Source: a virus. From it: 40,147 bases of DNA. The notes beneath the pieces are model-generated. The model saw only the letters and a list, made by a program, of their open reading frames with translations. It was not told the DNA's origin and did not search any database. The stretch is from the IMG/VR virus record IMGVR_UViG_3300044729_000316, positions 1 through 40,147 of that record; one strand, given 5' to 3'. This document shows, in pieces, positions 5,479 to 12,254 of the stretch; position 1 is the stretch's first letter; each line of letters begins with the position of its first letter. The translations under genes were made by a program, and so were the position numbers.

Positions 5479-5816
5479 TGCGCCCCCTTACATTCTTTGA
5501 TCATGTCTAATGAAACTCCCATTTGTTTTAATGCGTGTAGCCCTCTAATGCGTTGATTTGGATACTTCAACGGTTCATCAATGCTTGCCCGCTCCTGGCT
5601 AGTCATGCCGCCCCACATTCCGTAATTTTCATTTTGGAACGCGTAGGCTAAACAATCTTTCCAAATAGGGCAAGAGACGCAAATAGATCGCACTGAATTG
5701 ATGTGATCGTAAGCATCAACAGATCTTTGTTCTTCTATGTCGTAAAAAAGATCTGTGTGGATTTCTAGCCGCCTACATTCTGCATCTTCCCAATTTACTT
5801 CTGTGTACTTGGGCAA
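5475..5816 (-). CDS. whiB: WhiB-family Fe-S transcription factor
   Basis: WhiB-like protein of 113 aa if TTG 5814-5816 is the start; AGGAGAAG precedes it at about 7 bases, whereas the ATG-type start at 5861 runs deep into the nuclease gene. The four cluster cysteines are present in the canonical pattern: C14, C46, C49, C55 (ECRR; ICVSCPIWKDC), followed by the GMWGG turn at 66-70 and a basic C-terminus (NQRIRGLHALKQM). WhiB proteins carry a 4Fe-4S cluster, bind the principal sigma factor and occur almost only in actinobacteria and their phages, so this is the strongest host marker here. It may redirect host transcription or block a host WhiB. Confidence 0.93.
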   Translation of the reverse strand: MPKYTEVNWEDAECRRLEIHTDLFYDIEEQRSVDAYDHINSVRSICVSCPIWKDCLAYAFQNENYGMWGGMTSQERASIDEPLKYPNQRIRGLHALKQMGVSLDMIKECKGAQ

Positions 5817-6466
5817 CCTTCTTCTCCTGTCGGATCGTAGTAGGGGCAGAAGTCTGCGCAAAACGCCAATGGCTTTTCAGGTCTAGGCTGTAATTGTTGA
5901 GTAACCATTTCACGCGTTTTTTCTAAATGTTCCAACGCTTGTAATGCAATTGCTTCATCATAGGGTTGCATGTACACCAAAATGTCAGACATTTTTCCAT
6001 CACGCGGAATACCTACCAGGGCTACATCTTTAACCGTGTAACCATTTTTGATCAGCAAATAACCGTAAAGATGTATTTGCCAAACCTGTTGCCTGTTGTT
6101 GCCACCAAAGTAACGGCCACTGCCTTTCTTAATGGTTTTCCAGTCAATTACCGTGTGATTGATTTTGTCATAGCAATCCACATGACCAGGAACGCCATCA
6201 GACTCAACAGCAATTTCTAACTCATACTGAACGCCAAACGGATCTTCGCGGCGTATCGCATCTTCAATGCCAGTGTGAATGAAAGTTCCCAGGATTGCAC
6301 CTAACTTGTCACCAACATTTGTCGGCTCAGTTTGTGCAATGTCATGCCAAAGCCTGCGGTGACACCCACCAATTGCAGATGGCCCAATTGCTGTTTGTTG
6401 TGATCTAGCCCTTGCATTGTCATTGGCAACCAGGGTTTTAACAACCATGTTTTGTAAATCAATCAT
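5795..6466 (-). CDS. Cas4/RecB-like PD-(D/E)XK nuclease with Fe-S cysteines
   Basis: 223 aa with the start at ATG 6466, which overlaps the upstream TGA (ATGA). The nuclease core has PGHVDCYDKINHTVIDWKT (D and D-x-K) and a following QVWQIHLYGYLL helix as in RecB/Cas4 exonucleases. One cysteine near the N-terminus (C35, GGCHRRLW) and three at the C-terminus (C203, C207, C218; FCADFCPYYDPTGEEGC) match the Cas4/AddB 4Fe-4S arrangement. It probably resects DNA ends in concert with the annealing-protein candidate at 8394-8984. No CRISPR array is present, so a Cas role is not implied. Confidence 0.85.
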   Translation of the reverse strand: MIDLQNMVVKTLVANDNARARSQQTAIGPSAIGGCHRRLWHDIAQTEPTNVGDKLGAILGTFIHTGIEDAIRREDPFGVQYELEIAVESDGVPGHVDCYDKINHTVIDWKTIKKGSGRYFGGNNRQQVWQIHLYGYLLIKNGYTVKDVALVGIPRDGKMSDILVYMQPYDEAIALQALEHLEKTREMVTQQLQPRPEKPLAFCADFCPYYDPTGEEGCPSTQK

Positions 6467-6999
6467 AGATCCCACGCCCATGTAAAATTAACAAACAATT
6501 TTTGAAATAAGTTATTTAACAAAGCAAGCCAATCAATAAATTCAGGATCTTCTTTAATCGTTTCAGGGTTTTCAATTTCAATAACGGGAATTTTTACAGT
6601 TGTTACGGGCGTAGGTTGCCCCACTGCATAAGTCGTTTCTGTTTCTTTCACCACTGTCACTCTAGGGGCTAATGGCTTAACTATCGTTGTTGTAACGGTT
6701 GCTACATTTGTTTCAGGATCTACCTTTGCGCTGACCGTTTCATTAGGCGCTGTCTGCGCTACTACATTTGGCCCTGCAACATTTCCTGTTGTGTCTGCTG
6801 TGATTTGCACATAACGCTGACCTGGTTGCAAAGTTGCTTTTGCATACGGGCTATTTGGATCTCCGCACACATCAGGTGTACAAACAATTGTGCCGCTTAT
6901 TACATTGCCACCTGCATCTACCATTACCCACCCACCTTGATCTGCATACGCAGGTGTAATGTTTGCTAGTAAAAGAAAAATTAAAATTGCCTTCTTCAT
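6463..6999 (-). CDS. Secreted hypothetical protein
   Basis: 178 aa with a clear Sec signal peptide (MKKAILIFLLLANITPAYA, cleavage before DQGGWV). The mature part is Val/Thr/Pro-rich, with two cysteines close together (VCTPDVCGDP) and beta-like segments (ATVTTTIVKPLAPRVTVV), ending in an aromatic helix (FQKLFVNFTWAWDL). Exported early phage proteins often act in superinfection exclusion or envelope change, but nothing here proves that. It overlaps the nuclease start and the membrane-protein stop (ATGA each). Confidence 0.65.
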   Translation of the reverse strand: MKKAILIFLLLANITPAYADQGGWVMVDAGGNVISGTIVCTPDVCGDPNSPYAKATLQPGQRYVQITADTTGNVAGPNVVAQTAPNETVSAKVDPETNVATVTTTIVKPLAPRVTVVKETETTYAVGQPTPVTTVKIPVIEIENPETIKEDPEFIDWLALLNNLFQKLFVNFTWAWDL

Positions 7000-7172
7000 A
7001 GATTGTCCTCATTCCATTGTGTGCCGTATAAATCATCTTTTAATTCCATAAAATCTTTTTCAATCTGCACAATCCGTTTTCTAATTCTGTACAACTTGAT
7101 CATCATGTACAACGGATAAGCCCAATAGCCGATAACCACACCAATAAGCAACGCAATCATAAATGTGATCAT
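6996..7172 (-). CDS. 58-aa membrane protein with coiled-coil tail
   Basis: MITFMIALLIGVVIGYWAYP forms an N-terminal membrane helix, followed by a basic, helical tail (RIRKRIVQIEKDFMELKDDL). It overlaps its neighbours by ATGA at both ends, indicating coupled translation with the secreted protein downstream; the two may act together at the membrane. Confidence 0.6.
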   Translation of the reverse strand: MITFMIALLIGVVIGYWAYPLYMMIKLYRIRKRIVQIEKDFMELKDDLYGTQWNEDNL

Positions 7173-7537
7173 GTGAGATCCATACTGGTGCGCACTGATG
7201 TACCTACTGAACGGGCAATGTCCACCTGCATTTTTAGCCTGTTGGTGTTAGCGCGGATAGACAAAACTTTGGCTTGAACAATTGACAAATCTTTGTGCAA
7301 TTCTTCATTTTGAATAAGCGCCATGTCCTCACGCTCTCCCACTGTGTAATTCTTGCCAGTTGGTGATGATTGAGTTGCAAAAGTCATACGAGATTTAGCC
7401 ATAGCAATTTCATACTCTGCCTTAATGCTGTGGTAAATCGTTTCAACCTCTACAAGATTTTTGTGAGCGTCATCTACTTCTTTAGAAAGTCCGCGTAATT
7501 TTTGCTCCACCATTGCGGGCGTAATAATTTCAGACAT
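7169..7537 (-). CDS. Coiled-coil protein, unknown function
   Basis: 122 aa, nearly all helical with heptad-like spacing (VEQKLRGLSKEVDDAHKNLV, then VETIYHSIKAEYEIAMAK and HKDLSIVQAKVLSIRANTNR). No catalytic motif. The position between DNA-metabolism genes suggests an accessory factor, but no family was recognised. Confidence 0.7.
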   Translation of the reverse strand: MSEIITPAMVEQKLRGLSKEVDDAHKNLVEVETIYHSIKAEYEIAMAKSRMTFATQSSPTGKNYTVGEREDMALIQNEELHKDLSIVQAKVLSIRANTNRLKMQVDIARSVGTSVRTSMDLT

Positions 7538-7658
7538 TGTTCACTTCCCTTATTGCTTTTTCATAACCAGCATCAAAAGCCATACGCAATGTTGTTGCAT
7601 CTATGTTTTGCTCAACTGTTTGCCACCAAACCCAAAAGGCTTTTTCTTGTTCACTCAT
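7530..7658 (-). CDS. 42-aa hypothetical protein
   Basis: MSEQEKAFWVWWQTVEQNID, then TTLRMAFDAGYEKAIREVNN. Aromatic-rich N-terminus. It overlaps the upstream stop by 8 bases and runs into the coiled-coil gene start, typical of this compact operon. Function unknown. Confidence 0.5.
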   Translation of the reverse strand: MSEQEKAFWVWWQTVEQNIDATTLRMAFDAGYEKAIREVNNV

Positions 7659-7911
7659 CAACTGTTTCCTCTTTTACTAGGCTGATGTTTGAGTTCTCGC
7701 GCTTGTTTTGTAGCACAATTACCTTGCCTGCATCTGATGACATGTTGAATGGGTCAGGTGTAAGCATGAAACCTGCGTTGTCTAACTTCTCAGCCAACAC
7801 TTCAGGAAAAATGTCTAACTCTTGGGCCACTGCGCGGATTGCAATGATGTTGTAATGCACCGCAACCTTTAATCCGTTAGATGGCTCAAATTTATTTTCT
7901 TTGTTGCTCAT
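7651..7911 (-). CDS. 86-aa hypothetical protein
   Basis: Start ATG 7911 overlaps the TGA of the HTH gene (ATGA), so the longer frame to 7989 is not used. MSNKENKFEPSNGLKVAVHY is followed by LDIFPEVLAEKLDNAGFML. A DNA-binding helix pair is possible; no family recognised. Confidence 0.6.
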   Translation of the reverse strand: MSNKENKFEPSNGLKVAVHYNIIAIRAVAQELDIFPEVLAEKLDNAGFMLTPDPFNMSSDAGKVIVLQNKRENSNISLVKEETVDE

Positions 7912-8099
7912 GATGAAACTTCCAAAGAAACAATAAAACGGCGCAATTCGCTTTCTTTGAAACGGATTGAAGTGCCAATCTTTACGCATTGCAATTTATT
8001 TTCTTCCATTAAGCGGTAAATTGTTGATTTACTTAAAGAAGTTCTTTCCATAACTTCAGTAATCTTTAATAAACGCTCTCCATTATTTTGATTATTCAT
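7908..8099 (-). CDS. HTH_17/AlpA-type DNA-binding protein
   Basis: 63 aa with LLKITEVMERTSLSKSTIYR as helix-turn-helix and KIGTSIRFKESELRRFI as wing, the standard excisionase/AlpA pattern. The start overlaps the stop of the winged-helix gene upstream. It may control early or middle promoters. It is distinct in sequence from the other HTH_17 protein at 672-857. Confidence 0.8.
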   Translation of the reverse strand: MNNQNNGERLLKITEVMERTSLSKSTIYRLMEENKLQCVKIGTSIRFKESELRRFIVSLEVSS

Positions 8100-8401
8100 A
8101 GCATCATTCCCTCCTCTACTGCGCGGTAAACCAAGCAGTCATTGTTGTGTTTGTTTTTTCTGAATGTACCTGCCCAAACAATGTAACCATCTTTGATGAG
8201 GCTAATCCTGGTAGGGCGTACTGTGTTTCCATCAATGCCTAATGCTTTTTCTATCTCTTGATCAGTAGCCCCACGCAAACCCTGCCCCACAATGTATTCA
8301 TACACTTTGCGGCGCATTGATCCAGTTCTAGGCAACGCTTTCATAGCCGCGGCTACTGATGTTGATTGTGCATTGTTCGCAATAATGACCTTGTTATCCA
8401 T
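8096..8401 (-). CDS. Winged-helix protein
   Basis: 101 aa with ATG 8401, overlapping the upstream stop by 8 bases and preceded by GAAAGG. The N-terminus MDNKVIIANNAQSTSVAAA is followed by a winged-helix unit: TGSMRRKVYEYIVGQGLRGA, TDQEIEKALGIDGNTVRPTR and SLIKDGYIVWAG. This pattern is common in actinophage proteins of unknown role. Likely DNA binding, target unknown. Confidence 0.7.
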   Translation of the reverse strand: MDNKVIIANNAQSTSVAAAMKALPRTGSMRRKVYEYIVGQGLRGATDQEIEKALGIDGNTVRPTRISLIKDGYIVWAGTFRKNKHNNDCLVYRAVEEGMML

Positions 8402-8984
8402 TAAGAGTGGCCTTTCGCGCCAAAATGTGATCACGCAAAGTAACGCCATCAATTACAACATCAAGAAGATCTGCGTTTAGTTGCCATGCCGCTTTTAATT
8501 CTTCAACATCTGATTGCGTTTCAACCAAACTGTAAACAGCAAATGCACTTGCCTTTTCATCTTCTGTGTACTCACGCTTTACCGCAGGTGCTTTGGCTTG
8601 TGGTGCTTCAGTAGTTTTTGTTTGGCGGTTGCGAACTTCCTCAGATGATGCAATACCCTTCTTTGTATCCACTGCAAGAGCGGCCACCATTGCGCGACCC
8701 CATGCGGCTGTCTCAGCGTTTTGTAGTTCTGAGTCACGGGTGAAGTTGGTTGGCCCTGGAATTGGCTCGTATGCCCACCCTACGCCTGGCAATGAGTCAT
8801 CAGGTGAACGGTATGCCGCGGCGCTGTACACCATGTAACTTTTGATAGATCCGTCAGGCATTTTTACTTCAATTACATACGGGTCTTTCCATGATTGTAA
8901 TGAACCATGCGGGAATTTTTCTCTGAACTCAATAATTCTTGTTGCCACATCAATGTAATCTAATGGGCCTTTGTAACTTGCCAT
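8394..8984 (-). CDS. Putative ssDNA-annealing (Erf/Rad52-like) protein
   Basis: 196 aa. The N-terminal domain (YIDVATRIIEFREKFPHGSL, SYMVYSAAAYRSPDD, SELQNAETAAWGRAMVAAL) follows a pattern I know from actinobacterial phage proteins near recombination genes, whose length and strand/helix layout resemble Erf/Rad52-type annealing proteins. The C-terminal part (EYTEDEKASAFAVYSLVE onward) is helical. With ssb, RusA and the Cas4-like nuclease it would complete a recombination set. The exact family is not certain. Confidence 0.6.
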   Translation of the reverse strand: MASYKGPLDYIDVATRIIEFREKFPHGSLQSWKDPYVIEVKMPDGSIKSYMVYSAAAYRSPDDSLPGVGWAYEPIPGPTNFTRDSELQNAETAAWGRAMVAALAVDTKKGIASSEEVRNRQTKTTEAPQAKAPAVKREYTEDEKASAFAVYSLVETQSDVEELKAAWQLNADLLDVVIDGVTLRDHILARKATLNG

Positions 8985-9002
8985 GTGTAACCTTTCTTTT
9001 GG

Positions 9003-9016
9003 GGGCTAACTAGCCC
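9003..9016. promoter_or_regulatory. Palindrome/hairpin in leader before 8984
   Basis: GGGCTA-AC-TAGCCC is a 6-bp inverted repeat. On the minus strand it lies just 5' of CCCAAAAGAAAGG and the ATG at 8984, matching the hairpin-before-SD design at 3942-3956. It also lies just upstream of the plus-strand promoter candidate at 9029, so it could instead be an operator in a divergent control region. Confidence 0.4.
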
Positions 9017-9028
9017 GTGTAGAGCAGA

Positions 9029-9057
9029 TTGAACACCATGCCACCGACAAATACAAG
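9029..9057 (+). promoter_or_regulatory. Candidate promoter for the lone plus-strand gene
   Basis: TTGAAC (9029-9034), a 17-base gap, then TACAAG (9052-9057); each box matches the sigma70 consensus at four of six positions. It would give a leader of about 50 bases to the start at 9118. Confidence 0.35.
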
Positions 9058-9117
9058 AACCGCGTAATTTATGTGCCTGGCGTGTCGGAAATGCCATACT
9101 TGAGGCCAGGAGGAAAC

Positions 9118-9324
9118 ATGGCTTATTCACAAATCTCAATCCGCTTAGGCGGTCTTATGGTTGAACTGGGAACAGAAGCAACTTATCCCGACATGGTTAG
9201 TGATTTAACAGGGCGTTGTTTATCAACATTCAAAGATGCAATGGACAAAGCCGTAGAAGCAGGCGTTGATGTTTCTGACATGCGGTTAATCACCACTGAT
9301 TTTTCAGATGATGATGAGGATTAG
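9118..9324 (+). CDS. 68-aa hypothetical protein on the plus strand
   Basis: The ATG at 9118 follows AGGAGGAA at good spacing; upstream in-frame codons lack this. MAYSQISIRLGGLMVELGTE leads into MVSDLTGRCLSTFKDAMDKAVEAGVD and ends in an acidic tail (DFSDDDED). It is transcribed against all its neighbours and its stop overlaps the stop of the phosphoesterase by two bases. A small acidic protein from its own promoter could be an early regulator or host-takeover factor. No family recognised. Confidence 0.7.
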   Translation: MAYSQISIRLGGLMVELGTEATYPDMVSDLTGRCLSTFKDAMDKAVEAGVDVSDMRLITTDFSDDDED

Positions 9325-10352
9325 TCTAACCACACTTGATACTGCGCAGTAGTTCTGCCTTTAATTGGATCTACAAAGTGCAAACGCTGTGACGGTCTGC
9401 CACTAGCGGCCATTGAGTCACGCGCATAACGGTTATCTGACTCCGTTGATCCTGTCCAATAAATGTTGTAGTGCTTTTGAATTGGCTCTTGTGCGTGTCG
9501 GTGATAGTGACCTAAGAAAATGTCGTGGAAATCGTAATCATGTGCGCCTGCTTTCCAACGGTTAGCACCTGCAATCCATGCCGCAGGGCTTGCAAATCCT
9601 GAACGGCCTAACTCATCACCATGCATAAGCAGAGCGCGGTAATTGCCAATTTCAACTTCTTGAATGTCCTCAGGGCAATCTTCCCAGGTTAAACGCTTTT
9701 CTCCTGCAAGAATTTGGCGGCTCATTTCGTACACCATGCGATCCACATTGTCAGACTTAGGCACTTCTGCGCGCTTGCCACCAATGCGCCCATGATTGCC
9801 CCACTCAGCAATAACTGTGACCTTTTCAAAATTGGCTAACATCTCGCGCACAAAGTCCACGCAAAGCCTTGAAACATTTGTAAATTGGCCAAACAATGAA
9901 GCGTCTATCTGCCATAACTGCGCAGGATAATTGAACAAACCTTCAACCATGTCACCGCCAAACATCACTACACACTCTTTTACAGGGTGGTGATGGCGTT
10001 GCAGATCAGTCAGGTGTACAACTTTTTCAGAAAACTGCATTACGCGCTCACGCATAATTTCAGTGTTGTAACTGGTTGTAACTTTTGCGCCTTGCCAATC
10101 CGTTGTGTGAATTAAAGCCACTTCAGGATTTACTTTGCGCGTGTCTTTTTGTGGCGCAGAAACAGGTGGCACTGCACCCAATGCAATCATTGCGTCATAA
10201 GCGCCACGGTGGGTTGCCTCTACTAAATCTTCACTACGCTCTTTACTTTGCTTGAGTTGTTTCTGCAATCGCAAAATTACCTGGCGTAGTTCTTTCACAT
10301 CTTGCGACTCAATGCCTTCAGGCATGTCCTGTAATCTTTTTTCAAGGCTCAT
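9321..10352 (-). CDS. Metallophosphoesterase / putative nuclease
   Basis: 343 aa with ATG 10352. The calcineurin-like motifs appear in order: TTDWQGAK (D85), GGDMVEG (132-138), WGNHGR (GNH at 185-187), LMHGDE (244-247) and GHYHR (281-285). The first motif is DWQ instead of the usual DxH, so one metal ligand may be replaced. An N-terminal coiled coil (residues about 15-50) precedes the domain. Family members act on nucleotides or DNA ends; in phages they are often Mre11/SbcD-like nucleases or DNA-repair enzymes. It is the first large gene of the early arm after the late terminator. Confidence 0.85.
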   Translation of the reverse strand: MSLEKRLQDMPEGIESQDVKELRQVILRLQKQLKQSKERSEDLVEATHRGAYDAMIALGAVPPVSAPQKDTRKVNPEVALIHTTDWQGAKVTTSYNTEIMRERVMQFSEKVVHLTDLQRHHHPVKECVVMFGGDMVEGLFNYPAQLWQIDASLFGQFTNVSRLCVDFVREMLANFEKVTVIAEWGNHGRIGGKRAEVPKSDNVDRMVYEMSRQILAGEKRLTWEDCPEDIQEVEIGNYRALLMHGDELGRSGFASPAAWIAGANRWKAGAHDYDFHDIFLGHYHRHAQEPIQKHYNIYWTGSTESDNRYARDSMAASGRPSQRLHFVDPIKGRTTAQYQVWLD

Positions 10353-10644
10353 TTGTGAACACAATTTCCTTGCCGTGGTGTGTGTAGCCTTCTTTATCTA
10401 TCCAACTATCTTCATGCTCTAAATTTGCAGTAATCCGTACTGACTTTGCCGCATCAAACATCAACGCAACAATGGCAGGGTCAATGTCCTCTATGTCTAA
10501 AAGCGCACCCCACATACGGCCTATGGCCGTGAAGTTTCTGCGAGCGCTCCCGTATTCATGTTGGCGGTCATCAAGAACTTCATCTACTCTTTTGGACACC
10601 TGCAAGTACCATTCCTGTGAATTCTGATTGTGTCGGAACTGCAT
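10342..10644 (-). CDS. DUF6378-like phage protein
   Basis: 100 aa with the pattern R-x-EYG-x3-NF-x-AIGRMWGALL, then DPAIVALMFDAAKSVRITAN and DSWIDKEGYTHH. I associate this with the DUF6378 group of helical phage proteins, which has a MazG-like flavour (D-GY end) but no proven activity. GAAGGA precedes the ATG at 10644. It overlaps the upstream gene by 61 bases and the phosphoesterase by 11. Confidence 0.65.
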   Translation of the reverse strand: MQFRHNQNSQEWYLQVSKRVDEVLDDRQHEYGSARRNFTAIGRMWGALLDIEDIDPAIVALMFDAAKSVRITANLEHEDSWIDKEGYTHHGKEIVFTNEP

Positions 10645-10832
10645 TTATGTCCTTCAGAACGCAAAGCCTGAACAATTAAATTAACAGGGTAATTCTTTTC
10701 CCATGCTTCATCTAATGTCTTTTGATCTTCTTTGCTTAGTGAGTCATACATTGTTTGGTATGCGCAAACCCCCGCAAAACGACTGGTTACACGCTTGTTA
10801 ATTATTTCTTGAAATGCGTTGTCTAATGCCAT
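10584..10832 (-). CDS. 82-aa HTH-like protein
   Basis: Start ATG 10832 has AAGGAGG at ideal spacing, so the extension to 10856 is not used. MALDNAFQEIINKRVTSRF leads to a helix-turn-helix-like segment (YPVNLIVQALRSEGHKCSSD, TIRIHRNGTCRCPKE) with three cysteines near the C-terminus. First gene after the late terminator, so likely early and possibly regulatory. Confidence 0.65.
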   Translation of the reverse strand: MALDNAFQEIINKRVTSRFAGVCAYQTMYDSLSKEDQKTLDEAWEKNYPVNLIVQALRSEGHKCSSDTIRIHRNGTCRCPKE

Positions 10833-10866
10833 GTGTTGCCTCCTTACGCAAAGCATACCGCAAAGT

Positions 10867-10889
10867 AAAAAGCCCCGCGTTAGCGGGGC
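10867..10889 (-). terminator. Strong Rho-independent terminator at end of the late operon
   Basis: On the minus strand GCCCCGC-TAAC-GCGGGGC (7-bp GC stem, 4-base loop) is followed directly by TTTTT. It lies just after the last lysis-block gene (10897-11154) and before the early-arm gene at 10832. Confidence 0.92.
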
Positions 10890-10896
10890 AGTTTAC

Positions 10897-11154
10897 TTAA
10901 CTCGTTTTCTTTTTAGGCGCAGGCTTCTTATTTGCCTTTGCCAACTTGTCAATCTCTGCGGTTACTACATCTGCAACCAAGCCAAATGCAGGGTCTTTCT
11001 TGTCAATACCGCGGATTGCAGGGCCAACAACTGCCGCCGCTGTTGCAAATGCAAGCGCCTTAATGTCAGTTACTCCTGCGGCATAAAGCGCAACAGCGGT
11101 AACTGCAAAGTGGCGGATTGCTGATTTCAACATGTCTAGGTGCTTCTGTTCCAT
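10897..11154 (-). CDS. Holin-like small membrane protein
   Basis: 85 aa. MEQKHLDMLKSAIRHFAVTA, then a hydrophobic core (ALYAAGVTDIKALAFATAAA VVGPAI, residues about 22-48), a short turn and a basic tail (KANKKPAPKKKTS). Size, Lys-rich C-terminus and position directly after the endolysin suit an r1t-type holin, which would let the CHAP enzyme reach the wall. One of three membrane candidates in this block, so the holin assignment is not unique. GGAG precedes the start. Confidence 0.55.
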   Translation of the reverse strand: MEQKHLDMLKSAIRHFAVTAVALYAAGVTDIKALAFATAAAVVGPAIRGIDKKDPAFGLVADVVTAEIDKLAKANKKPAPKKKTS

Positions 11155-11156
11155 TG

Positions 11157-11624
11157 TTACTCCTTTGGGCGGGCTACCGCCATGATTGTTTTGTAGTCAC
11201 GCCTCTTGAGGTAAAAGCCATCACCGTTTGATTGGCTTCCTGATTTACCGCTTGAGGTATTGCCCTCAAATACTTGCAGGTACTTGAGCGTTGTATGGTG
11301 GAACTTAACAATGCCCACATGATCAGGTTGAGCATCTTCATCAAACTGAAAAAACACAAGATCCCCGCGCTTAGCCTGACCAATAGGCACAAGTTGATTG
11401 TTCTTTGTTAGGTACTTTAACCAGGCATCACATGAGGCAAAACCCTTTTTAGTGTTGGCTACTGACCCGATAATTCCAGCATCAAAATACATCTTTGATG
11501 CAGACATGGCGCACCAGGGTTGATTGTTTAAGCCAAACCATTTACCAAATGTGGTGTCATTGTTTGGGCTTTCTGTGTAACCAACTGATGCTTCACAAAG
11601 TTCTATGACTTTATTTAGGCTCAT
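11157..11624 (-). CDS. CHAP-domain endolysin
   Basis: 155-aa amidase/endopeptidase of the CHAP (NlpC/P60-related) fold. The triad candidates are C38 (QPWCAMSASKMYF), H102 (QPDHVGIVKF) and N122 (FEGNTSSG). The RGDLVFFQF segment before the His is typical. No separate cell-wall binding domain is visible: the whole protein is the catalytic domain. No signal peptide, so it needs a holin. GGAAGG is 8 bases before the ATG; the start overlaps the upstream membrane protein by 14 bases. Confidence 0.9.
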   Translation of the reverse strand: MSLNKVIELCEASVGYTESPNNDTTFGKWFGLNNQPWCAMSASKMYFDAGIIGSVANTKKGFASCDAWLKYLTKNNQLVPIGQAKRGDLVFFQFDEDAQPDHVGIVKFHHTTLKYLQVFEGNTSSGKSGSQSNGDGFYLKRRDYKTIMAVARPKE

Positions 11625-11892
11625 CTTCTTTTCCTTCCTGTGGCTTTGGTTTGGATTTTAGTCCATTAGCCGACAAAATGCCTGAGAGAGTACCTGTAAG
11701 AAATACGCATAAGGTAGAAACAAGATCAATAAAAGCCGCATCATTAGGGGCTTGTGCCATAGGTTGCGTTACAAATACCAGCGCATACAGCATGGCAAAG
11801 ACTGAACCTGCAAAAACTAAAGCAAGCAAAATTCCTATGGTAACAATTAAACGGGCATGTAATTCTTCAGGTGTGTATTTGCGTCTAGCCAT
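11611..11892 (-). CDS. Two-helix membrane protein, holin candidate
   Basis: 93 aa with ATG 11892 (GGAG at good spacing, overlap with the lipoprotein stop). A cytosolic MARRKYTPEELHARLI is followed by helix one (VTIGILLALVFAGSVFAML) and, after a loop, helix two (FIDLVSTLCVFLTGTLSGIL), ending in a charged tail (KSKPKPQEGKEDEPK). Two helices plus a charged tail and position next to the endolysin are holin-like; it could equally be an antiholin. Confidence 0.6.
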   Translation of the reverse strand: MARRKYTPEELHARLIVTIGILLALVFAGSVFAMLYALVFVTQPMAQAPNDAAFIDLVSTLCVFLTGTLSGILSANGLKSKPKPQEGKEDEPK

Positions 11893-12070
11893 TTTGGAAC
11901 TCCACATTAGGTAATAAATCCTTTGTACATTGCCCTACCGCTTCACATTGCGGCGGGTTACATTCTGCCTTCTCCCAGTTTACAAATTCCTGGCAAGGAT
12001 AGCGTGTGTAGCCTTGATACCCGCACCCTGTAAGGCTAAGAGCGATTAAGAAGCAGGCTATAAATTTCAT
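11885..12070 (-). CDS. Small lipoprotein
   Basis: 61 aa with ATG 12070 (GGAAAG upstream). MKFIACFLIALSLTGCGYQG has a signal peptide with lipobox LTGC, so the mature protein would start at the lipidated Cys at 16. The mature part has four more cysteines (YPCQEF, AECNPPQCEAVGQC). It overlaps the membrane/coiled-coil gene by 35 bases. Could be a spanin-like partner, or a lipoprotein blocking superinfection. Confidence 0.65.
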   Translation of the reverse strand: MKFIACFLIALSLTGCGYQGYTRYPCQEFVNWEKAECNPPQCEAVGQCTKDLLPNVEFQNG

Positions 12071-12254
12071 CAACGCGGCTTTCCAAACGCTTAATTGTCT
12101 CACCCTGTCGGTTTTGTTCATCTCGTAATGATGTGCCGCCATTAGGTTTTAACTCAGCCAAATAATGCTTAACTAACCACCGTACCGCGGCTGTAAACCC
12201 GCCCAAAATAGTGATGATACTGACGGCTAAAGCCGCCCAATCTAATGCGTTCAT
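12036..12254 (-). CDS. DUF2746-like membrane protein with coiled coil
   Basis: 72 aa. An N-terminal membrane helix (LAVSIITILGGFTAAVRWLV) is followed by LAELKPNGGTSLRDEQNR and a coiled coil (GETIKRLESRVDEIYSLLL). The E-L-K-P-N-G-G-x-S-L-R-D signature is common in lysis-region proteins of actinophages (DUF2746-like). No SD is visible; instead a TATACT box ends 8 bases upstream, suggesting leaderless translation. Likely part of the lysis set. Confidence 0.75.
   Translation of the reverse strand: MNALDWAALAVSIITILGGFTAAVRWLVKHYLAELKPNGGTSLRDEQNRQGETIKRLESRVDEIYSLLLNRS

Noticed and set aside
5795-6466. Cas4-like gene as part of a CRISPR-Cas system
   Set aside because: No repeats, cas1 or cas2 nearby; Cas4-type nucleases are common phage recombination proteins.
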